From assembly GCF_030408395.1 (NCBI RefSeq), contig NZ_CP046980.1, positions 248,001-312,000 of the forward strand: a DNA stretch of 64,000 bases, read 5' to 3'. The notes beneath the pieces were generated by a model that made no database searches, was not told the origin of the DNA, and worked only from the letters and a program-made list of their open reading frames with translations. A program made the translations under genes and the position numbers. The stretch comes from Corynebacterium aquatimens (GTDB lineage Bacteria; Actinomycetota; Actinomycetes; Mycobacteriales; Mycobacteriaceae). Shown here piece by piece: positions 56,090 to 64,000 of this stretch; within the stretch, counting starts at the first letter, position 1; every line of letters begins with the position of its first letter.

Positions 56090-57733
56090 CTAGAGGAACA
56101 GCAGGTTGAGGCCGATGACAAGGACAAGGGCGATGATGCCCAGCGGGACAGTCTGGCGGTACCACGGCATGGTGGCTTCCGCGGCGTCCGTGAGCTGATC
56201 CTTCGGAGTGACGGAGCGGACGAAGCCCACGAGCTCATGGTCCGGCTTCGGCGTGGTGAACATAGAGACGACCACGCTGACCAGGATGTCCACGAAGAAC
56301 GCAAGCGATGCGGCGACGAACGCGGTGCCCTGGCCGGGCAGGCTCACCAGCGGGTCGGCGCCGAGCGTGAGCGACCAGAAACCGATCGCGGCAGCGGTAC
56401 CGGCGACAAGGCCGGACCAACCGGCGTGCGGGGTCATGCGCTTCCAGAACATACCCAGGATGAACGTTGCAAACAGCGGCGCGTTGAAGAAGCCGAACAG
56501 GGTTTGCAGGTAGTCCATGATGTTGCCGAAGTTGGCGGCGAGAAGCGCGGTGAAGATTGCGATGACGGTGGCGCCGACGGTGGCCAAGCGGCCGACCTTG
56601 AGGTAGTAGTCATCGTCTTTGTCCTTGACCACGTAGGTCTGCCACAGGTCGTAGCTGAACACGGTGTTGAAGGACGAAATGTTGGCGGCCATACCAGCCA
56701 TGAAGGCGGCGAGAAGACCGGCGATACCCACGCCCAGCAGGCCGCTGGGGAGCAGGTCGCGCATGAGGTAGAGCACTGCGTCGTTCGGTTTAGCTGCGCC
56801 TTGGGTGATCGGCGTGACAATCACGGAGGCGATCATGCCCGGCACCACCACGATGAACGGGACGAACATCTTGGGGAAGGCACCGATAATCGGCGTCTTG
56901 CGCGCCGAGGACAGCGAATCCGACGCCATCGCGCGCTGCACCTCAACGAAGTTGGTGGTCCAGTAACCGAAGGACAGCACGAAGCCCAGGCCGAAGACGA
57001 TACCAATGACTGACCAGACCGGGTTATCAAAACCGGACAGTTCCTGGCCCGGCCATGCGGAGAAGTGCGAGGGCTCGGCGATAGCTTCCTGCAGGCCGTT
57101 CCAGCCGCCCACGTGGCGCAGACCAATGATTGTCAGCGGCAGCAGCGCAGCAACGATGACGAAGAACTGCAGCACCTCGTTGTAGATCGCCGCCGATAGG
57201 CCACCCAAGGTGATGTAGGCCAACACGATGATCGCAGCGACCACCAGCGTTGCCCACAGCGGCCAGCCCAAAAGTGCTTCAACGACGCTGGCCAGCAGGT
57301 ACAGGTTCACACCCGCGATGAGCAACTGCGCGATCGCGAACGACACAGCGTTGACCAAGTGCGCGGCCGGCCCGAAGCGTTTGAGCATGAACTCCGGCAC
57401 GGAGCGGACCTTAGAGCCGTAGTAGAACGGCATCATCACGATGCCTAGGAAGATCATTGCCGGTACGGCGCCGATCCAGAAGTAGTGCATCGTCTGCACG
57501 CCGTATTCCACACCGTTGGCGGACATACCGATGATCTCCACCGCACCCAGGTTCGCGGAGATGAACGCCAGACCCGTGATCCAGGCCGGCAGGCCGCGGC
57601 CTGAGAGGAAGAAGTCAATCGACGAGCTGACTCCGCGCTTCGCTGCCCAGCCAATTCCAAGCACGAACGCGAAGAACACGGCCACCAGCAGGTAGTCCAC
57701 CCACGTGGCGTCAAGCCGTAGAGCAGTATCCAT
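56090..57733 (-). CDS. Sodium:solute symporter (SSS family), probable galactose transporter
   Basis: A 547-residue transporter with about 14 membrane segments, MDTALRLDATWVDYLLVAVF start and the SSS features IVLAYITLGGLSAAIYNEVL and LSFGYWTTNFVEVQRAM, which resembles the SGLT sugar-binding region. ATG 57733 is preceded by GAGGGTG. Lying between galM and galT it is most likely the galactose importer, but substrate is inferred from position and family. Confidence 0.88.
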   Translation of the reverse strand: MDTALRLDATWVDYLLVAVFFAFVLGIGWAAKRGVSSSIDFFLSGRGLPAWITGLAFISANLGAVEIIGMSANGVEYGVQTMHYFWIGAVPAMIFLGIVMMPFYYGSKVRSVPEFMLKRFGPAAHLVNAVSFAIAQLLIAGVNLYLLASVVEALLGWPLWATLVVAAIIVLAYITLGGLSAAIYNEVLQFFVIVAALLPLTIIGLRHVGGWNGLQEAIAEPSHFSAWPGQELSGFDNPVWSVIGIVFGLGFVLSFGYWTTNFVEVQRAMASDSLSSARKTPIIGAFPKMFVPFIVVVPGMIASVIVTPITQGAAKPNDAVLYLMRDLLPSGLLGVGIAGLLAAFMAGMAANISSFNTVFSYDLWQTYVVKDKDDDYYLKVGRLATVGATVIAIFTALLAANFGNIMDYLQTLFGFFNAPLFATFILGMFWKRMTPHAGWSGLVAGTAAAIGFWSLTLGADPLVSLPGQGTAFVAASLAFFVDILVSVVVSMFTTPKPDHELVGFVRSVTPKDQLTDAAEATMPWYRQTVPLGIIALVLVIGLNLLFL

Positions 57734-57801
57734 TACAGACACCCTCACTTTCCAAATAGTTATGTGGTTTTATTCGCCGCGATGATCCGCAGCGAAAGTC
57801 C

Positions 57802-58725
57802 TTAAATCGTGGTCACCGACCACGCCACCGTCATCGCCTCACCCGGCGCGAGCACGGTCAGATCCTCGCCGCTGTTCAGCGCGTCCGGCGGCGCGGTCAT
57901 GGGTTCCACCGCAAGGTGTCGCTGCGGGGAGGTGAAGATCTGCGCCCAGCGCATGCTTGACGACGCCTCCAGCGCCACCCCTTCACCGTCAGCGTTGATC
58001 AGCCGCGCGACGTGCGTCCCGCCGGATGCACCGTGATCGGCGATCGCGTTGTTTCCGTAGACACCAGCGTCGTCAAGCCACACGCCGTCCATGACGATGG
58101 GGTTTTCGTCCCAGGGTTCGCGGGGACCAGTGGGGATGTTGCGGCTATCTAGCGGCTGCCGGTGCGTGAGCTGATGGTGCAGCGTGCATTCGTCCAACGG
58201 TGCGCCCAGCGCAGAGATATAGGTATGAACGCCAAGCGCACACGGTGCCGGTTCATCGCTTGTGTTCTTTGCCGTCATCGTGCCCTGGATCCCGCCTTGG
58301 ATCCCGCCTTGGATCCCGCCTTGGGCGATGAGCGTGTAGGTCACCGTCACATCGATTGGCCACGGCCACCCAGGCTCGGGTCCAAGCACCGTGCGCAACG
58401 TGGCCTCCCCGTCGTCAGTTGCGACGAAGTCGAAGATCCGGCCCCACGTAAACCCATGCAGGGCGTGGCCTAGTTCCGGTTCGGAGACTTCGAGCTGGTG
58501 CGTCGTGCCGCCGAAGTCAAACTTCGCATCGGCGACGCGGTTCGGCCACGGCGCCAAAACAATGTTGGCCGCGCCGGGCGGGCGCACCGAGGGAGGGAAT
58601 GAACGAAGAAGCGGGCGACCGTCGACGGTCAGGCTTCGAACCGCAGCTCCCGAAGCGGTGATGATTGCCTCAACGTTGCCGCTACGAAGCGTCACTTCGG
58701 GAATTGAGACCGCGTCAACATCCAT
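57802..58725 (-). CDS. galM: Aldose 1-epimerase (mutarotase)
   Basis: A 307-residue galactose mutarotase-like protein with LAPWPNRV (57-64), GHALHGF (86-92, active-site His region), a conserved HTYISALGAPLDECTL loop and the C-terminal FTSPQRHLAVEP. GGIQ is repeated three times (136-147), owing to a 12-bp repeat at 58282-58322. First gene of the gal run; upstream is a 77-bp gap. No galE was found in the window. Confidence 0.9.
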   Translation of the reverse strand: MDVDAVSIPEVTLRSGNVEAIITASGAAVRSLTVDGRPLLRSFPPSVRPPGAANIVLAPWPNRVADAKFDFGGTTHQLEVSEPELGHALHGFTWGRIFDFVATDDGEATLRTVLGPEPGWPWPIDVTVTYTLIAQGGIQGGIQGGIQGTMTAKNTSDEPAPCALGVHTYISALGAPLDECTLHHQLTHRQPLDSRNIPTGPREPWDENPIVMDGVWLDDAGVYGNNAIADHGASGGTHVARLINADGEGVALEASSSMRWAQIFTSPQRHLAVEPMTAPPDALNSGEDLTVLAPGEAMTVAWSVTTI

Positions 58726-58802
58726 GCATTAATTATGAGGCAGATCACGCTGTGAGAAAAACGTTAACCCCAATCATGGGTAAACACGGCGCCGGATCGG
58801 TT

Positions 58803-59825
58803 TTACTGACGGCCTAATGCATCGTAAAGCTGGTTGCATTCTGGGCACACTGGCCGATCTTCATGGTCATTCAGAGGGACGAAACTAACGCCGCACAAGG
58901 CGCGGACGGCTTTTCCGTCGATTGTTTTCTTAGAAAGATGCTCGCGATGCGTGTAGTGGCTTTCCTTCCCTGGTTCAGTAGGTTGCAGCACGCGCTTTTT
59001 CACCATTAACTCGAGTTCGGCTACGCGCCTTGTCCACGAACCTGGCTCACCGATGTTGGAGAACGTCGTGGAATACCTGTCCCATCCTTGTTCTGGTGGG
59101 GAGATGGAAGAAAGAACACGGATTATCAGTACCCACAAGATTTGGTGTGCGGAAAACTTTTTCTCGGGAGTGATGCCTACGAAAATTTCGTCGACGTCAA
59201 TTTCAGAATTATTTTCCTTGTGGGTTCGAACGAGTTCTACTGTTAACTCAACATTGGCCAGATGTAATGATGGATCGTGTGGCATCGAAACGTTGAAAGA
59301 ATACGTTCCTCCCGAGTGCACCGTTCGCAACGCCTCCAGCGTGTGGCGTTGAATTTCGAGTTCCCATTCTGTCCGCAGGCGAGCTGCTGTTTCGCGTTTC
59401 AGAAGCTGCAGATCTTCGTTCGTCGGGAGCCATTGCGACAAATCGGTTGCGGTATTTTCTCGGCCGATTCGTTTGTAGAAGTCCTCAAAATCGAGGTGGT
59501 CACCTTTAGCTAAGCCAGCTACTACCAACCAGCACACCCCTAGGTCAGGGTCCTCCCACACGCCACCGCGCCATTGGGAGGACTTGATTTCTTGAACCAC
59601 CAGCTTGGATATACCGGCAATTGGCCGCTCAAAATTGTCTTCAGCTGGATCCTCCCCGAAGCTATCCGCGGCTTTCCGGATAATCGGATGAGGAAGATCA
59701 CTTAGGGGATGTAATGCCTCGTAGCGGTGCTCTTCGATCGCTCTTCTCGGCGCTGGGTCCTCCCAGTCAGTCGAGATATCGTCTCGGAGCACCCGAAGTG
59801 TCGGGCGGGCACGTCGCATGTGCAT
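58803..59825 (-). CDS. Unknown protein with a C-terminal DUF3039-like zinc-ribbon
   Basis: A 340-residue soluble protein. The N-terminus is basic. A middle region around residues 84-110 (SSQWRGGVWEDPDLGVCWLV) looks like a compact alpha/beta core. A C-terminal segment (about 293-335) reads SHYTHREHL then ALCGVSFVPL and CPECNQLYDAL, the Cys/His layout of DUF3039. No catalytic motif was identified. It starts 50 bp after the HTH gene on the same strand, so the pair is probably one transcript. A toxin-antitoxin or defence role is speculation. Confidence 0.6.
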   Translation of the reverse strand: MHMRRARPTLRVLRDDISTDWEDPAPRRAIEEHRYEALHPLSDLPHPIIRKAADSFGEDPAEDNFERPIAGISKLVVQEIKSSQWRGGVWEDPDLGVCWLVVAGLAKGDHLDFEDFYKRIGRENTATDLSQWLPTNEDLQLLKRETAARLRTEWELEIQRHTLEALRTVHSGGTYSFNVSMPHDPSLHLANVELTVELVRTHKENNSEIDVDEIFVGITPEKKFSAHQILWVLIIRVLSSISPPEQGWDRYSTTFSNIGEPGSWTRRVAELELMVKKRVLQPTEPGKESHYTHREHLSKKTIDGKAVRALCGVSFVPLNDHEDRPVCPECNQLYDALGRQ

Positions 59826-59875
59826 AGTGTGATCATGCCAAAACGAACTGCTCTCGTGGCGGATAAGTAAGCAGT

Positions 59876-60283
59876 TTAAAGAAAATCTGCGATTTCAGCG
59901 TCAGCGCTATCTGCAGTTTCGCGCTGATGTGCAAAGCGTTCCGCGAGCTCGAGCTGGTCCTTGTGGCGCTCACGATTGAAGGCGACGAGGTCGCTCACGA
60001 GAATCCGACGATGAGATCCGACTTTGTGGGAGGGGATTTCACCGCGGTCGAGGAGCTTGCACAGGTGAGTGCGGCTCATTTTTAGATGTTGGGCTGCCTC
60101 GTTTGGGGTGAGTTCCTCTTCAGCGTGCAGTAAGTAGATAGTTTCGCCGCTGCGGACGTAGTCAACGACCTCGCGAAGGAACGCTTTCACCTGTGGAGGC
60201 ACGTCGGCTGTGGCGAGTTCGTCCAGCGCATCCACGTCGGTTTTGCTCAATGTGCTGGGGGTAAGTGTGTGCACGGCGGTCAT
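59876..60283 (-). CDS. Excisionase-type HTH protein, upstream partner of the unknown gene
   Basis: A 135-residue protein with an MerR/Xis-like HTH (LTPNEAAQHLKMSRTHLCKLLDRGEIPSHKVGSHRRI, about 58-94) and a helical charged C-terminus (ERFAHQRETADSADAEIADFL). This layout is common in antitoxins of HTH-plus-toxin pairs. ATG 60283 (or GTG 60274) is preferred because the upstream frame to 60379 runs over a pair of direct repeats that look like its operator. Paired with the gene at 58803-59825. Confidence 0.75.
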   Translation of the reverse strand: MTAVHTLTPSTLSKTDVDALDELATADVPPQVKAFLREVVDYVRSGETIYLLHAEEELTPNEAAQHLKMSRTHLCKLLDRGEIPSHKVGSHRRILVSDLVAFNRERHKDQLELAERFAHQRETADSADAEIADFL

Positions 60284-60333
60284 CCTTTCGTGTGGGGCGT
60301 TGCGTGATTGCGTAGCTTTGGGGATTGCTACCA

Positions 60334-60368
60334 TATCTGCATTAACTAACGTATCTGTCATAACTAAC
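60334..60368 (-). promoter_or_regulatory. Direct-repeat operator upstream of the HTH gene and hemL
   Basis: TATCTGCATTAACTAAC (60334-60350) and TATCTGTCATAACTAAC (60352-60368) form an 18-bp-period direct repeat (14 of 17 identical), with a partial third copy at 60369-60377. They lie 51-85 bp upstream of the HTH start and 60-94 bp upstream of hemL on the other strand, so a regulator bound there could affect both. Confidence 0.55.
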
Positions 60369-60427
60369 ATAACTGACACTAGCCTACTTTCGGGGTCTGT
60401 GTCGAGCTGCCCGTTAGGATTGGGTGC

Positions 60428-61762
60428 ATGAATGGTTCGGCAAACACTTCCTTAAACACCTTCGCCAACACCGCGCGCTCGGCGGAGCTGTTTGCCCGCG
60501 CGAAGAAGGTCACGCCGGGCGGGGTGAACTCGCCGGTGCGGGCCTTTGGCTCAGTGGGAGGGCAGACGCGCTTCATCGAGCGGGCGAAGGGGTCCAGGCT
60601 CGTTGACGCTGACGGGAATGAATACGTGGACCTGGTCTGTTCGTGGGGTCCCATGCTGCATGGTCACGCGCACCCAGCGGTGGTGGAGGCCGTGGAAAAG
60701 GCTGTGGTTGACGGCCTGAGCTTCGGTGCGCCGACGGAGGCTGAGGTTGAGCTCGCGGAGATGATCGTGGAGCGTACCTCGGTAGACAAGGTCCGGATGG
60801 TCAACTCCGGAACTGAGGCCACGATGAGCGCGGTGCGCGTTGCGCGTGGTTTCACGGGTCGGAGCAAGATCATCAAGTTTGAGGGGTGCTACCACGGGCA
60901 CGTTGATTCACTGCTGGCCAGCGCGGGCTCGGGCGTAGCGACGTTCGCGTTGCCGGATTCGCCGGGCGTCACCGGTGCTCAGGCGGGCGACACGATCGTG
61001 GTGCCCTACAACGACGTGGATGCCGTGGCAGAAGCGTTTGCGGCGCACCCTGGAGAGATCGCGGCGGTGATCACGGAAGCAGCCGCGGGCAATATGGGAA
61101 CGGTCGCGCCGGTCGAGGGATTCAACGCGGCGCTCAAAGACCTGGCACACGCTAACGGCGCGCTGCTCATCATCGACGAGGTCATGACGGGCTTCCGCAC
61201 CTCTTATTCCGGCTGGTATGGGGTCGACGGTGTGGCCGGTGACCTGACCACCTTCGGCAAGGTCGTATCCGGCGGGCTTCCGGCCGCCGCGTTCGGAGGC
61301 CGTGCGGATGTCATGAGCAAACTGGCACCGGAAGGCCCTGTCTATCAGGCCGGGACACTGTCCGGTAATCCGGTGGCCATGGCGGCTGGGATGGCGTCGT
61401 TAAGTATTGCGACGAAGGAGACCTATGACGTGGTGTCGGCGAACGCTGACAGACTCGCGTCGGCGATTTCTTCGGCGCTGACGGGCGCGGGTGTGGCGCA
61501 CAACATTCAGCGTGCGGCGACGATGCTCTCGGTGCGGTTTGCGGAAGGAGAAGGCCGTAATTTTGCGGACATGAAGCGGGCGGAAACGTGGCGCTACCCG
61601 GCGTTTTTCCACGCTCTGCTGGAGCAAGGTGTGTACGCGCCGCCGAGTGCTTTTGAGACGTGGTTTGTCTCCACAGCGTTGACTGAGGAAGACTTCGAGC
61701 TGATTGAACAGGCGCTGCCGCGCGCGGCGGAGGCTGCCGCTTCGGCTGAAGAGAGGACTTAA
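60428..61762 (+). CDS. hemL: Glutamate-1-semialdehyde 2,1-aminomutase
   Basis: A 444-residue PLP enzyme converting glutamate-1-semialdehyde to 5-aminolevulinate. The PLP Lys is K278 in [50 protein letters not shown] and [10 protein letters not shown] are intact. ATG 60428 has TAGGAT (60415-60420) 7 bp upstream, consistent with a leaderless promoter. It heads the downstream run, with a 3-bp gap to the phosphatase gene. Confidence 0.96.
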   Translation: MNGSANTSLNTFANTARSAELFARAKKVTPGGVNSPVRAFGSVGGQTRFIERAKGSRLVDADGNEYVDLVCSWGPMLHGHAHPAVVEAVEKAVVDGLSFGAPTEAEVELAEMIVERTSVDKVRMVNSGTEATMSAVRVARGFTGRSKIIKFEGCYHGHVDSLLASAGSGVATFALPDSPGVTGAQAGDTIVVPYNDVDAVAEAFAAHPGEIAAVITEAAAGNMGTVAPVEGFNAALKDLAHANGALLIIDEVMTGFRTSYSGWYGVDGVAGDLTTFGKVVSGGLPAAAFGGRADVMSKLAPEGPVYQAGTLSGNPVAMAAGMASLSIATKETYDVVSANADRLASAISSALTGAGVAHNIQRAATMLSVRFAEGEGRNFADMKRAETWRYPAFFHALLEQGVYAPPSAFETWFVSTALTEEDFELIEQALPRAAEAAASAEERT

Positions 61763-61765
61763 ACG

Positions 61766-62374
61766 ATGGTGCAAACGACGGTGCATCTAGTGCGGCACGG
61801 TGAGGTGTATAACCCCCGCAAGCTGCTGTATGGGCGTTTGCCGGGCTTCCATCTTTCTGATCGTGGCCGCAAGATGGCGGCCGCGACTGCCGTGAGCTTC
61901 ATGGGCCACGACGTGACGTACCTTGCGGCCTCACCGCTGGAGCGCGCGCAGGAGACCGCGGCGCCGATCGCGGAGGTGCTGGGCGTGGGCATCCACACGG
62001 ATGAGGATGTGATTGAATCCGCCAACACGTTTGAGGGATTGCGCACCAAGGGGCTGCGCTCCCAACTGCTCAACCCGATCCGGTGGCGCCACATGACAAA
62101 CCCGTTGGAGCCGAGCTGGGGCGAGCCGTATGAGGCGATTTTGGAGCGTATGCAACGCGCCATCGCTGCGGCGCGTGGGCACGCCCGTGGGCATGAAGCG
62201 GTGTTGGTCAGCCATCAATTGCCCATCGTGATGGTGCAGCGTCACACCAATGGCAAGCGTCTCCCGCACAGCCCGCTGAACCGTCGCTGTGAGCTCGCGA
62301 GCGTGACAAGCTTGTTTTTCGACGACGACGAGCTGGTGCGCACCACCTACTCCGAACCGGCGAGGAGGGTGTAA
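61766..62374 (+). CDS. Histidine phosphatase family protein
   Basis: A 202-residue phosphoglycerate-mutase-like protein with LVRHGEVYNP (His nucleophile) and a second HQLP-like site. Such a protein follows hemL in C. glutamicum as remembered. It starts 3 bp after hemL and its TAA shares a base with the next ATG, so it is coupled to both. The substrate is unknown. Confidence 0.85.
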   Translation: MVQTTVHLVRHGEVYNPRKLLYGRLPGFHLSDRGRKMAAATAVSFMGHDVTYLAASPLERAQETAAPIAEVLGVGIHTDEDVIESANTFEGLRTKGLRSQLLNPIRWRHMTNPLEPSWGEPYEAILERMQRAIAAARGHARGHEAVLVSHQLPIVMVQRHTNGKRLPHSPLNRRCELASVTSLFFDDDELVRTTYSEPARRV

Positions 62375-62967
62375 TGCGCGTGGGTGTAAACCGTATGGTG
62401 GCCGCGGTGGTTTGCGTACTGGCTGCTGCCGGTGTGCTTAGTGCGTGCTCTTCTGGCGGGGACGCGGATACGTACGCGTTTCACTCACCGGGTGGCCAGG
62501 TAGAGATCTTCTATGAGCCCGAGGAACGCGCGCCGCTACAGGGCTTTTCAGGCGAGTCACTGATGGAGCCGGGCAAGCAGGTGCAGTTAAGCGACTTTGA
62601 CGGGAAGATCGTGGTGCTGAACGTGTGGGGGCAATGGTGCGCGCCGTGCCGCGCGGAAGTCGATGACTTGGTGGAGGTACAGGAAGTGCTCACGCAAAAG
62701 GGTCAGGGAACCGTGTTGGGCATCAACGTGCGCGACTACAACCCAGAGGTCTCCCGCGACTTTGTGAAGGACAATGGCGTGAACTATCCCTCGATCTATG
62801 ATCCGCCGTTCAAGACAGCAGCGGCGCTCGGCGGTATCCCAACCTCGGTGATCCCGACCACGATCGTGCTGGACGCCCAGCACCGCCCGGCCGCGGTGTT
62901 CCTGCGGGAAATCACCACTGAAGACATCACGGACATCACCGATAAACTCGCGGCGGAGGCGGTGTAG
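62374..62967 (+). CDS. TlpA/ResA-like thioredoxin lipoprotein
   Basis: A 197-residue lipoprotein: lipobox LSAC with Cys25 and redox motif WCAPCR (C89/C92). It belongs to the TlpA/ResA family, which reduces apocytochrome c heme-binding Cys on the outer face. It overlaps the phosphatase gene by one base and is followed directly by ccdA (TAG ATG). Confidence 0.9.
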   Translation: MRVGVNRMVAAVVCVLAAAGVLSACSSGGDADTYAFHSPGGQVEIFYEPEERAPLQGFSGESLMEPGKQVQLSDFDGKIVVLNVWGQWCAPCRAEVDDLVEVQEVLTQKGQGTVLGINVRDYNPEVSRDFVKDNGVNYPSIYDPPFKTAAALGGIPTSVIPTTIVLDAQHRPAAVFLREITTEDITDITDKLAAEAV

Positions 62968-63711
62968 ATGGGGCACGCGCTCAGCGAACTCGTCTCTAGT
63001 GGACCCCTGCTGATGGGTATTTTCGCCGCGGCGTTGGCGGGATTGGTCTCCTTCGCCTCCCCCTGCGTGATCCCGCTCGTGCCCGGTTACCTTGCGTACT
63101 TGACCAGCATTGTTGGTGGTGAGCGGCGACGCATGGCCGTGGTGGGGGCGGCCGCGGCGTTCGTTGCCGGTTTCACGGTGGTGTTCCTGCTGGCCACCGT
63201 CACGGTCTTCGGGGCCATCAGCTTGATCGCGCTCAATGCGGAAACGCTCATGCGGATCGGGGGAGTGGTCACCATCATCATGGGTTTGGTGTTCATGGGC
63301 GCGTTCCCGGCGTTGCAAACGGACACCCGAATGCAGCCGAAACGCTGGGCAACCTGGATCGGTGCGCCCCTGCTCGGCGGGGTCTTTGCGTTGGGCTGGA
63401 CGCCGTGTCTGAGTCCGACGCTGGGCGCAATCATTTCCCTGTCCGTGGGCACGGAAGGGTTTACGGCGCTGCGCGGCATCCTGCTCGTAATGGGTTACTG
63501 CATTGGCTTGGGCCTGCCCTTCCTGCTGTTGGCGTGGGGCTCATCGTGGGCCGTAGGCGGCATGGAATTTCTGCGCCGGCACTCGCGCACCATTCAGGTC
63601 ATTGGCGGTATCACCATGGTGATCTTAGGAATTCTGCTGCTCACCGGAGCGTGGAACCACTTCATCGGCTGGACCCGCCAGTTGGTTATGGGCTTCGGCA
63701 TGGCTGTTTAA
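62968..63711 (+). CDS. ccdA: CcdA-like cytochrome c biogenesis protein
   Basis: A 247-residue membrane protein with about six segments. FASPCVIPLVPGYLAYL and LGWTPCLSPTLGAIISL are the two halves containing the reactive Cys of CcdA/DsbD-type electron carriers. It passes reducing power across the membrane to the ResA-like partner. It starts immediately after the lipoprotein stop, with resB next. Confidence 0.93.
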   Translation: MGHALSELVSSGPLLMGIFAAALAGLVSFASPCVIPLVPGYLAYLTSIVGGERRRMAVVGAAAAFVAGFTVVFLLATVTVFGAISLIALNAETLMRIGGVVTIIMGLVFMGAFPALQTDTRMQPKRWATWIGAPLLGGVFALGWTPCLSPTLGAIISLSVGTEGFTALRGILLVMGYCIGLGLPFLLLAWGSSWAVGGMEFLRRHSRTIQVIGGITMVILGILLLTGAWNHFIGWTRQLVMGFGMAV

Positions 63712-63735
63712 AAAGGGCATCTAGGGTAGGTAGGC

Positions 63736-64000
63736 ATGGATCTGGCTGTGCGATGGTGGAAGAAATTCTGGCACTGGCTCACCAGCATGCGCACCGCGTT
63801 GGTGCTGTTGTTCTTGCTGGCCTTCATCGCGGTCCCGGGCGCGATCCTGCCGCAGCGCAACGTGTCCACAGCTCGGGTGGATGAATACATCGCGGCGAAC
63901 CCAACCATGGGGCCGATCTATGATCGGTTGGCCCTGTTTGACATCTTCTCATCCCCCGTCTTCATCGCGCTGCTGACGCTGCTCATGGTGTCGTTGGTGG
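63736..64000 (+). CDS. resB: ResB-like cytochrome c biogenesis protein (partial)
   Basis: N-terminal 88 codons are in the window. A hydrophobic segment (RTALVLLFLLAFIAVPGAIL) is followed by PQRNVS, a DEYIAANPTMGPIYDRL loop and a second hydrophobic segment, the usual start of ResB (system II heme-transfer protein). ATG 63736 has GGTAGG upstream. The gene continues past base 64000; ccsA is expected next. Confidence 0.9.
   Translation, partial: MDLAVRWWKKFWHWLTSMRTALVLLFLLAFIAVPGAILPQRNVSTARVDEYIAANPTMGPIYDRLALFDIFSSPVFIALLTLLMVSLV

Noticed and set aside
51330..60283. Prophage or integrative element
   Set aside because: No integrase, tRNA attachment site, terminase or structural phage genes; the HTH gene alone is not enough.

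Overview
This looks like the chromosome of a Corynebacterium or close mycolic-acid-containing relative. It is GC-rich and carries a secreted antigen-85-type mycolyltransferase, the mycothiol glycosyltransferase mshA, a fused rmlCD, and many families typical of this group (DIP1984, DUF2505, DUF2516, DUF2993/LmeA, DUF222-HNH). From mshA to hemB the gene order matches the Mycobacterium tuberculosis Rv0486-Rv0512 backbone. No plasmid, prophage, IS element or CRISPR array was seen. The species cannot be named from sequence alone.

Layout. 1-9533 (- strand): cell-envelope block with rmlA (partial), a DUF222-HNH gene, rmlCD, a secreted protein, rmlB, a multi-span membrane protein, an M1 peptidase and a mycolyltransferase. 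9795-11341: a 36-residue peptide gene and lpd. 12009-14509: DIP1984-family protein, a structured tRNA-like element, a DUF4352-like protein and a SRPBCC protein. 14920-21519: sdhCAB and four genes downstream. 21577-28421: LmeA-like protein, methyltransferase, DUF2505, murB, fadD and a ParA-like ATPase. 28565-38139: mshA, a serine protease, gpmA, senX3-regX3, ppx, a Pro-rich membrane protein, proC, an excisionase-like HTH gene and a 33-residue ribosomal-type protein. 38523-51305: HAD hydrolase, glutaredoxin-like protein, then hemA, hemC, hemD, hemB, two membrane proteins, a P-type ATPase-like protein, hemE and hemY. 51330-60283: an accessory stretch with a DedA protein, a membrane protein, a galactose operon (galM, symporter, small membrane protein, galT, galK) and a two-gene HTH/unknown module. 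60428-64000: hemL and the start of the cytochrome c maturation genes (phosphatase, TlpA/ResA, CcdA, ResB).

How it works together. The left block makes dTDP-rhamnose and mycolated envelope components. The centre supplies respiration (Lpd, succinate dehydrogenase), mycothiol, glycolysis and two-component signalling. The right block makes heme from glutamyl-tRNA and then matures c-type cytochromes. A Leloir galactose module sits between hemY and hemL.

Most striking non-gene signals. (1) The 11-mer CGTCGATAAGC occurs 16 times by eye on both strands, in genes and between them. (2) The 10-mer AAATGCTCGT occurs 16 times, confined to two intergenic regions between convergent genes. (3) A matched pair of LacI-type operators, 71-72 bp apart, lies upstream of both rmlB and mshA. 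(4) A P-type ATPase homologue in the heme cluster has lost its catalytic residues. (5) A 36-residue peptide gene lies next to the mycolyltransferase.
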